A stretch of 64,000 nucleotides of DNA from Dinghuibacter silviterrae (GTDB taxonomy: Bacteria > Bacteroidota > Bacteroidia > Chitinophagales > Chitinophagaceae), in assembly GCF_004366355.1 (NCBI RefSeq), contig NZ_SODV01000001.1:124001-188000 (forward strand), written 5' to 3'. Under the pieces are notes generated by a model that ran no database searches, was not told the DNA's origin, and worked only from the letters and a program-made list of their open reading frames with translations. Of the stretch, positions 44,681-50,789 are shown in pieces (within the stretch, counting starts at the first letter, position 1; each line of letters starts with the position of its first letter). The position numbers and the translations under genes were made by a program.

Positions 44681-44747
44681 AGAAAACCAGGCAGACAAGA
44701 TACCGAACTCTTCTTTCCCGCTCAATCCGTCTTTATACGGAAAAACA

Positions 44748-46022
44748 TTACCGGCTTATCCGTTTTACAACGGAGGAATAAAAACGCTCTGCCAGCCGCA
44801 TATCCTTGGTAACGATCAGCGCCTGTGCACGGAGGCCGTTTTTGTATTGGATAGGCCTTCCATAAGCGGTCAGGAGTCCATGGGTTAGCTCGATATTGGC
44901 CAGGAACCCGCTGTCCGAAGGCACCTTGGAGATGTACTGGAGTCGCCCTTCCACGTACCCGAATTCCTGGTATGGATAGGCATCGAAACGAAGCTGCACG
45001 CGCTGCCCCACCTCCAGCTTCCCCAGGTTGGCCTGTCCCAGGTTGACCTGCGCATAAAAACGGCTGTTGAGCGGGTCCACGAACCCCAGCACCTTGCCCT
45101 CCTGGATGTACTGGTCCACCTGCAGGGGAACGATAAACACCACCCGACCGCCGACGGGGGCCGTCAGCACATATTTCCGGATCCAGTCCTCCGCACCGCT
45201 TTTCAACGTCCGGACGGCCTGCTGGAACAGGACCTTCTGCTGGGAAATGCTGTGTTCCAGCTCATCTATATCCCTTTGCTTGTCCACCTGGCTGGTTTCA
45301 TTGGCTAAGAGGGCGGAGCTGATTTGCGGCAGGGTCAGCTGTTTGCCCACCAATTTGCTTTCCTGGTCCCGCATGTCCTGGCGGGAAATGACTTTTTCCT
45401 GGTAGAGCGAACTGTTGGCGTCGTAAGCTTCCTGAGAAAGCGTCAGGTCTTTACGCGTCAGTTTTTGCTGGTCCTCCAGGACGCCGTGCATTTGCCGGAG
45501 ATACTCCAGGTCGCGGGTCAGGCCTTCCTTGCGATGGATGTAATACCCGTTCACCAGGTAGTCGTTGAACTGCTGATACGCTTGTATAAATTGTTGATAC
45601 GTGGTCTGCAGCTCTCCCAGGTTTCCAAACGGCGCCCTGAAAAGCGCGGACGCTTTATCCGTACGATCCGTGTTCAACAAATGCAGACAGCTGTCCAAAA
45701 GCGTATCCAGCCGGAACACCGCCGCGTGATCCGCCGTGCTTTCCAACCATCCGATGGCGCTTCCCTCCCGGACCAGGTCATCGTTGGCCGCCAGCAAACG
45801 CACCAGGCGGCCGCTGGAATGAGGTACCACTTCCTTGGGGGCATTGGTGGCCGCCAGGGTGGCATCGGCCTGGACGATGTCCGGGTAATGGATCAACCCG
45901 ACACCCCCCGCCAAAACAGCCAATAAGATAAAAAAGCCCCAAAGGGCCCAGCGTTCGTAAAACCCGGGCCGGCTGGAGATGATCTCGTCCAATTCCTCCG
46001 ATCTTCTTATAGGGGATGGCAT
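44748..46022 (-). CDS. HlyD-family adaptor (membrane fusion protein) of the peptide exporter
   Basis: A 424-residue periplasmic adaptor. One membrane segment at 27-45 (GFFILLAVLAGGVGLIHY), then a lipoyl-like half (PHSSGRLVRLLAANDDLVREGSAIGWLES), a long alpha-helical hairpin at roughly 110-265 with heptad-rich segments (DLTLSQEAYDANSSLYQEKVISRQDMRDQESKL is its tip region), and the second lipoyl/beta-barrel half (LTAPVGGRVVFIVPLQVDQYIQEGKVLGFV). Such adaptors link a C39 ABC exporter to an outer-membrane duct. It starts 9 bases after the exporter gene. The TolC-type partner is not in the window. Confidence 0.93.
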   Translation of the reverse strand: MPSPIRRSEELDEIISSRPGFYERWALWGFFILLAVLAGGVGLIHYPDIVQADATLAATNAPKEVVPHSSGRLVRLLAANDDLVREGSAIGWLESTADHAAVFRLDTLLDSCLHLLNTDRTDKASALFRAPFGNLGELQTTYQQFIQAYQQFNDYLVNGYYIHRKEGLTRDLEYLRQMHGVLEDQQKLTRKDLTLSQEAYDANSSLYQEKVISRQDMRDQESKLVGKQLTLPQISSALLANETSQVDKQRDIDELEHSISQQKVLFQQAVRTLKSGAEDWIRKYVLTAPVGGRVVFIVPLQVDQYIQEGKVLGFVDPLNSRFYAQVNLGQANLGKLEVGQRVQLRFDAYPYQEFGYVEGRLQYISKVPSDSGFLANIELTHGLLTAYGRPIQYKNGLRAQALIVTKDMRLAERFYSSVVKRISR

Positions 46023-46031
46023 AGCGACGTT

Positions 46032-48212
46032 TTATTGTTCAATCTGGTTTTTGACCAGCCGGTAGTAACTACCCCGCGCGCGCGAAAGGGCCTCGTGCGT
46101 ACCCTCCTCCACGATCCGTCCCTGGTCCATGACGACGATCTTGTCCGCATTCCGGACCGTGCTGAGCCGGTGGGCAATGACGACTACGGTACGTCCTTTG
46201 AAAAAAACCGCCAGGTTTTCGACGATGGTGGATTCATTGGCCGTATCCAGCGCATTGGTTGCTTCGTCAAAGAAAAGGTAACTCGGGTCCTTATACAGGG
46301 CGCGCGCAATCAGGATGCGCTGTTTCTGACCCGTACTGACCCCGACGCCTGCCGCGCCCAACATGGTATAATAACCCCTGGGAAGGGATTCGATAAAGGA
46401 CTGTATGTTCGCGGCCCGGCAACACATATCCAACCGTTCGTAGTCGATCGACTCCTCCCCCAGGGCAATGTTCCGGGCTACCGTGTCGCTGAATATAAAG
46501 CCCTCCTGCATGACCGCCCCGCACGCCCTTCGCCACGCAGAGGGCGCCAGGCGCTGGAACCCGACGTCTCCCACCTGCACATCCCCCGTATACCCTTCAT
46601 AAAATTTCAGCAACAGCTTCATCAGGGTGGTTTTCCCGCTCCCGCTCATCCCCACGATCGCCGTTACCTGGCCTTCCGGGATATCCAGGTCGATGTCCCG
46701 GAGCACCGGTTCATTCCCGGCACCCGGATAAGCAAACGACAATCCGCGGATCTGGATGTCCTTTCGACGGGGTAGCGAACGGTCATAGTGCACCCCCTGT
46801 TTTTCCTCCTCCTCTAACCCGTGGACCTCGTCCAGGCGTTCCATACTGATCTTGGCATCCTGGGCCGCCTGCAGAAAACCGGCCAGTTGTTCCACCGGGC
46901 TGCTCAGTTGTCCAATGATGTACTGCACCGCCAGCATGGCGCCCAACGTCAGTTTGCCGTGGATGACTTCACCCGCGACGACAAAAACGATAAAAACGTC
47001 CTTGGCCTGGCTGATCAGAACCGCGCCCGCCTGTTGCAGCTGGTTATAATTGAGGGTTTTTAGCGTCAACCGGAAGATCCGCACCTGGATGTTTTCCCAC
47101 TCCCAGCGTTTGGCCTGCTCCGCCTGATGCAGCTTTAGCTCGGGCATCCCCTGGATCAGTTGCAGGGTCGCGTTGTTCTCTCCCGCAGACAGGTGAAAGG
47201 TTTTATAGTTCAGCCGCCGTCTTACCCCCATAAACGTCTTTATCCAAAAGAAATAAAGCACACTGCCCGCGGCAAAAATGAAAAAGATCTCCACGTTGTA
47301 GATGATCAGGACCACCGAAAAAACGACGAGGTTGAGCATCGAAAACAACGTATTCAGTGCATTTCCGGTCAGGAAGCTTTGGATTTGCCGGCTGTCGCCC
47401 AGCCGCTGCAGCGTGTCCCCGCTATGCCGGCTGTCGAAATAGGACATCGGCAGCTTGGTCACCTTGATCCAGAAATCCGATAAAACCGACAGGTTGACGA
47501 TCATCGAAATGCCCAGCAGCAACCGGCTCCGGATAAAGTCGATAACCGTCCGGGAAAACACCAGCATCAGTTGGGCGATCAGGACGATGGTGACAAACTG
47601 CAGGTTCTGGGTATTGATCCCTACGTCCACGATGCTTTGCGTCAGAAAGGGCAACGCAAGCTGCAACAACGAGCTTACCCCAAGTGCCGCCAGCACCTGC
47701 ACGATACGCCCCCTGGTATTGTGTAAGTACCGCAGGACCAGCCCCCAATTTAAACCGTTCTCCTTTTGTCCTTCCTCCGAATAAAAACCCGGAGCGGGTT
47801 CCAGCAAAAGGGCAATCCCCGAGGGGCCTTCCTCCTGCGTATCCTGCGTCGCCCAACGGTCCAGGAACTGTTCCCGGGTATACTGCAGCAAACCCGCCGC
47901 CGGATCCGCCACCCTTATGGACGACCCCTTTACCCGGACCAATACCACAAAATGGTCCTGGTTCCAGTGCAGGATACACGGCAACGTAGCCGCATCAGCG
48001 AGCGATTCGAGACCGATCCGCACCCCCCTCGTCCTGAAGCCTAGTTTTTCCGCCGTCTCACTGATCGCATATAAAGAGGTCCCCTCCTTATTAGAGCCCA
48101 TCAACTCCCGGATATATTCCGCTCCATAGTGCTTCCCGTAAAACTTTGCCACCATTCTCAAACAGGTAGGACCACAGTCCATCTGGTTGAGCTGTCGATA
48201 CACCGTGAACAT
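46032..48212 (-). CDS. Peptidase-containing ABC exporter (C39/PCAT) for GG-leader peptides
   Basis: A 726-residue bifunctional exporter that cuts double-glycine leaders and exports the core peptide. Residues 1-125 are the C39 peptidase with Cys13 (QMDCGPTCLRM), His87 (QDHFVVL) and Asp103 (VADPAAG), so the catalytic triad is complete. Residues 155-440 contain six membrane helices. The ATPase has Walker A GMSGSGKT (521-528), VMQEGFIF, signature VSTGQ (625-629, a variant of LSGGQ), Walker B ending FFDE650 and switch His681. The gene is divergent from the first peptide gene with 54 bases between starts, and the shared 19-base element lies in that gap. HlyD follows by 9 bases. Confidence 0.96.
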   Translation of the reverse strand: MFTVYRQLNQMDCGPTCLRMVAKFYGKHYGAEYIRELMGSNKEGTSLYAISETAEKLGFRTRGVRIGLESLADAATLPCILHWNQDHFVVLVRVKGSSIRVADPAAGLLQYTREQFLDRWATQDTQEEGPSGIALLLEPAPGFYSEEGQKENGLNWGLVLRYLHNTRGRIVQVLAALGVSSLLQLALPFLTQSIVDVGINTQNLQFVTIVLIAQLMLVFSRTVIDFIRSRLLLGISMIVNLSVLSDFWIKVTKLPMSYFDSRHSGDTLQRLGDSRQIQSFLTGNALNTLFSMLNLVVFSVVLIIYNVEIFFIFAAGSVLYFFWIKTFMGVRRRLNYKTFHLSAGENNATLQLIQGMPELKLHQAEQAKRWEWENIQVRIFRLTLKTLNYNQLQQAGAVLISQAKDVFIVFVVAGEVIHGKLTLGAMLAVQYIIGQLSSPVEQLAGFLQAAQDAKISMERLDEVHGLEEEEKQGVHYDRSLPRRKDIQIRGLSFAYPGAGNEPVLRDIDLDIPEGQVTAIVGMSGSGKTTLMKLLLKFYEGYTGDVQVGDVGFQRLAPSAWRRACGAVMQEGFIFSDTVARNIALGEESIDYERLDMCCRAANIQSFIESLPRGYYTMLGAAGVGVSTGQKQRILIARALYKDPSYLFFDEATNALDTANESTIVENLAVFFKGRTVVVIAHRLSTVRNADKIVVMDQGRIVEEGTHEALSRARGSYYRLVKNQIEQ

Positions 48213-48229
48213 ATTTCTTCTAAAATATC

Positions 48230-48248
48230 GTAAATGATCCTTATCTTA
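48230..48248. promoter_or_regulatory. Shared 19-base element, copy 1 (exporter / peptide 1)
   Basis: The sequence GTAAATGATCCTTATCTTA lies in the 54-base gap between the divergent exporter and peptide-1 genes. The same element with 2 changes (GTAAATATTCCTTATCTTA) lies between the VKOR fusion and peptide 2. It ends 18 bases before the peptide-1 ATG and 18 bases from the exporter ATG. No TAnnTTTG box is present nearby, so a dedicated activator or alternative sigma site is plausible. Confidence 0.6.
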
Positions 48249-48266
48249 TTATAAATACCCACAGCC

Positions 48267-48470
48267 ATGAACAAGAACAACATCATTGCCGGGGCTGCGC
48301 TTACCCGGGAAGACATGCAACGCATCAAAGGCGGCCTGGAACCACCTCTATTTTGGTGGTATTGCACCGATCAAGAGGTATGCTCTTACGAAAATCCCAA
48401 TCTCTGCGGATTCTTCGACTGCACTTACCTCAATTCCAACTGTGCCGGGCCAGACGCCTGTTCCGCGTAA
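48267..48470 (+). CDS. Double-glycine leader peptide, six-Cys core (peptide 1)
   Basis: A 67-residue precursor. The leader is residues 1-23, ending LTREDMQRIKGG, the pattern recognised by C39 exporters in Bacteroidota GG-leader 'natural product' precursors. The core of 44 residues starts LEPPLFWWYC and has six cysteines spaced C-x5-C-x7-C-x4-C-x6-C-x5-C. It is rich in aromatic and acidic residues. It has its own promoter region facing the exporter and is followed by a strong terminator. No modifying enzyme other than the VKOR-thioredoxin fusion is adjacent, so three disulfides are the likely modification. Toxin, signal or receptor ligand are all possible roles. Confidence 0.85.
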   Translation: MNKNNIIAGAALTREDMQRIKGGLEPPLFWWYCTDQEVCSYENPNLCGFFDCTYLNSNCAGPDACSA

Positions 48471-48475
48471 TGTAA

Positions 48476-48502
48476 GGCCCCTTCACAAGGGGCCATTTTT
48501 TT
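48476..48502. terminator. Strong terminator after peptide 1
   Basis: GGCCCC and GGGGCC (48476-48481 and 48489-48494) with a 7-base loop, then A and seven T. It starts 5 bases after the peptide-1 stop codon and its T tract touches the stop codon of the convergent VKOR-fusion gene. It is convincing for the plus strand. Confidence 0.9.
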
Positions 48503-50093
48503 AAAAGATCTCCGTCAACTCCTGCGCGCCATATTCCTCCGGCAACCGGTGCCCGTTTACAAAAAGGGTCGGTGTAAATGCGATCTCCGCCTTTTCGCAC
48601 CACTGGCTCATGGCCTCTATGGCCGCCTCTTCCTTCCCCTCGCCTTCCGACAGGGGATATTTTTCGGCAAATTTATCGTAATCTTTCTGAGGCGACAGGT
48701 ACCAGTCGTCCAGCGCTTTTTGGATCAATCCCGGTTCCCCCCGCCGTGCCAGGGCCAGGAAATGCTTGACCACCGGTGTCTTCTTGTCATTCGCGTCATT
48801 CTTGGCGCTGAACACCATCCGGAGCTGGACGTTCCTGTTTCGTTCCAGCACCTGCTCCAGCAATGGGTGCGCTTTTGCACAAGGTCCGCAATATGGATTG
48901 CACACCTTGGTGATCCTGATCGACGCGTCAGGGTTGCCCAGCACGATGCCCAAATGCTCCAACCCCTCCGGCGCCTGGGGCTGCTGTTGCAACAAGCCCT
49001 GGAACAGATCGGGGTTGGCCCTCAGCCGCCGGAAAGAGCTCCGGTATTGATCGCTGTCCTTAGCCTTCCGCCACAAGGGTTTTAAAAAGAACCAGCCCAC
49101 CACCGGCCAGACGGCGCAAAATAAAACGGCGGGGACCGCTGCTATAACGTTCACCGGTGCCTGGTACTCCAGAAACGCCCAAACCGCTTCCAGGACAAGG
49201 ACGGACTGGACACTCAGACACAAGGGACACCACTGCTTCGCCACCCTCCACTGGTAATAAATACTGAACGGCACGTATAAGACGGCCAGGAAACTACCCC
49301 AGCAAAGCCATGAGGTCTTTTCCTGGAAAGGGATACCCGGAAACAACAACCCCGATAAGGTCGCCGCGAAATAAAAGAAACCCACTTCGCTCCACGTCAG
49401 CCCGGCCACCGAAGCGCCCTTGCTCTCCAACACCGCACCGCAATCCCTCTGCCCGCCGCCCTGGCAAATATTTTTGACAAAGTCTCCCCCGCTCCCCATT
49501 TCGTACAGGAGCAGCAAAACCGACACCGCAACGCCAAAAAGTTTTGTCAGCAACAAGAACCCATAGGGGAGTGCGTCCGTCCGGGAAACCCCGTTCATCC
49601 ATACCAAAGCCAGCAATCCCACGACCGCTGCCGCTATGGCTACTCCTTTTTTGACCTGAAGGTTCCTTTCCCTGGCGCGCTTTTCTGCAAAGTCCGGCTC
49701 CCCGGGATAATCGCCCGGTTCTGCCATCCACACCACCTTCTGGAATTTTTTCAGGAAATCCTCTTTGGACAGGGAAACCGCCTTGCCACCCTTGTCATAG
49801 ACAACCGACACCGACGCCCCATCCTGACGCGTCACCAGGACGAAGTCGCGTACATTCCCCTCCGTTTGCGCATACGCGACAAATGGGGCCGGCGCCATCG
49901 CCAGGTCTTCTACCCTGTACGCCGCGTTGGGTATCCCATACCGGTCAAAGGTATCCGAAAGGCCAAGGAGGCTGGGATAGTAGGGATTCTCCTCCAGGTC
50001 TCTCTTTAATGACGTCTCGGTTATTTTCAAGCCCAGAAGCCGGGCGTAGCTGGCTGCCACTGCGGACAGCTTGGTATTAAACGATTGGGCCAT
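48501..50093 (-). CDS. C39-like / VKOR / thioredoxin fusion (disulfide-forming membrane protein)
   Basis: A 530-residue three-part protein. Residues 1-125 resemble a C39 peptidase domain (ENPYYPSLLGLSDTFDRYGIPNAAYRV), but there is no cysteine before residue 210, so it cannot cleave. Residues 150-340 are a VKOR domain with about five membrane helices: loop cysteines Cys210 and Cys218 (C-x7-C), WSE at 234-236, and the active CPLC at 289-292. Residues 375-530 are a DsbA-like domain with NPYCGPC (Cys402, Cys405) and FTPTLFVNG as cis-proline loop. Together these pass electrons from substrate thiols to quinone. It is divergent from peptides 2 and 3 and is the obvious oxidant for their six cysteines. 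Confidence 0.93.
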   Translation of the reverse strand: MAQSFNTKLSAVAASYARLLGLKITETSLKRDLEENPYYPSLLGLSDTFDRYGIPNAAYRVEDLAMAPAPFVAYAQTEGNVRDFVLVTRQDGASVSVVYDKGGKAVSLSKEDFLKKFQKVVWMAEPGDYPGEPDFAEKRARERNLQVKKGVAIAAAVVGLLALVWMNGVSRTDALPYGFLLLTKLFGVAVSVLLLLYEMGSGGDFVKNICQGGGQRDCGAVLESKGASVAGLTWSEVGFFYFAATLSGLLFPGIPFQEKTSWLCWGSFLAVLYVPFSIYYQWRVAKQWCPLCLSVQSVLVLEAVWAFLEYQAPVNVIAAVPAVLFCAVWPVVGWFFLKPLWRKAKDSDQYRSSFRRLRANPDLFQGLLQQQPQAPEGLEHLGIVLGNPDASIRITKVCNPYCGPCAKAHPLLEQVLERNRNVQLRMVFSAKNDANDKKTPVVKHFLALARRGEPGLIQKALDDWYLSPQKDYDKFAEKYPLSEGEGKEEAAIEAMSQWCEKAEIAFTPTLFVNGHRLPEEYGAQELTEIF

Positions 50094-50131
50094 AGGTAAG
50101 GTGCTAGTTCCAATAAACTTAGCGCTTTTTT

Positions 50132-50150
50132 GTAAATATTCCTTATCTTA
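50132..50150. promoter_or_regulatory. Shared 19-base element, copy 2 (VKOR fusion / peptide 2)
   Basis: GTAAATATTCCTTATCTTA lies in the 93-base gap between the divergent VKOR-fusion and peptide-2 genes. It is identical to copy 1 at 17 of 19 positions, while the surrounding bases are not similar. It ends 36 bases before the peptide-2 ATG. Its recurrence only in the two peptide-facing gaps suggests common control of the peptides and their machinery. Confidence 0.6.
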
Positions 50151-50186
50151 ATTAATCCTACCAAACAAGCACCAAACAAACACAAT

Positions 50187-50402
50187 ATGCTCCAGACCAT
50201 CCCCACCTCCAACCTATCAAGAGCCGAAATGAAAAACATCATGGGCGGCGTCGCTCCCGCCGCCTCCGAATGGAATTGCGGCGGCACCTTTGTCTGCTGG
50301 TACGGCCTCACCAACCCCGCCGGATCCTGCGGCTTTTCCACCTGCGACTATGCGGGCGGCTGCGAGCCCGCCGAAATCGGCTGCGGCGGCGGCGCATCCT
50401 AA
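50187..50402 (+). CDS. Double-glycine leader peptide, six-Cys core (peptide 2)
   Basis: A 71-residue precursor. The leader is residues 1-21 ending LSRAEMKNIMGG and the core is 50 residues starting VAPAASEWNC. Six cysteines are spaced C-x5-C-x10-C-x4-C-x5-C-x6-C. Like the others it has a Trp two residues before the first Cys and a central C-x4-C. The core is Gly/Ala-rich (ends IGCGGGAS) and less aromatic than peptide 1. It is the first gene of a two-peptide unit; peptide 3 follows after 27 bases. Cleavage after GG by the exporter at 46-48 kb and oxidation by the adjacent VKOR fusion are inferred. Confidence 0.85.
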   Translation: MLQTIPTSNLSRAEMKNIMGGVAPAASEWNCGGTFVCWYGLTNPAGSCGFSTCDYAGGCEPAEIGCGGGAS

Positions 50403-50429
50403 TTTCAAAAAACCCTAAAAATCTATCGT

Positions 50430-50657
50430 ATGCTCAAGAACACCCCCCTTTCCAGCACACGCCTTTCCGCCGCCGACATGAAAAAAATCCGCGGCGGTCT
50501 CAGCCAGCTTCAACTCTGGCAATGCCTCACCGGCGTAGGCACATTCTACGCCTGCTGGCCCACAAGCCCCAACCCCATGTACTCCTGCAATTACAACTCC
50601 TGCGAGGCTCTCGGCGTCGTCTGCGACGAGTCCGCCTGTGCCTATTATTCAAACTAA
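50430..50657 (+). CDS. Double-glycine leader peptide, six-Cys core (peptide 3)
   Basis: A 75-residue precursor. The leader is residues 1-23 ending LSAADMKKIRGG and the core is 52 residues starting LSQLQLWQC. Cysteine spacing is C-x9-C-x10-C-x4-C-x6-C-x4-C, so again six, with the central C-x4-C conserved (CNYNSC here, CGFSTC in peptide 2, CGFFDC in peptide 1). The N-terminus MLKNTP resembles MLQTIP of peptide 2, which suggests a recent tandem duplication followed by divergence of the core. It is convergent with barrel paralogue 3, whose terminator lies between them. Confidence 0.85.
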   Translation: MLKNTPLSSTRLSAADMKKIRGGLSQLQLWQCLTGVGTFYACWPTSPNPMYSCNYNSCEALGVVCDESACAYYSN

Positions 50658-50717
50658 CCCAGGCACCCCTGGTGTACTGCCCCCAGTCACCCCAGCGGGT
50701 CCCGCAACGCATGGCGC

Positions 50718-50750
50718 CAAAAAATTGACCCAGCCTAGAAAGGCCGGGTC
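50718..50750 (-). terminator. Terminator of barrel paralogue 3
   Basis: On the minus strand GACCCGGCC and GGCTGGGTC (one mismatch) form a stem around a 6-base loop, followed by AATTTTTT. It lies 39 bases after the stop codon of the 50790-53696 gene. It also separates that gene from the convergent peptide 3. Confidence 0.8.
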
Positions 50751-50789
50751 ATCTCACTACTATCTATTTTATGAAAACAAAAAACTAAG

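Noticed and set aside
48267-50657. Lanthipeptide, sactipeptide or other enzyme-modified natural product
   Set aside because: No LanB/LanM, radical-SAM, YcaO or ATP-grasp gene is present in the window. Even numbers of cysteines and a VKOR-thioredoxin fusion point to disulfides.
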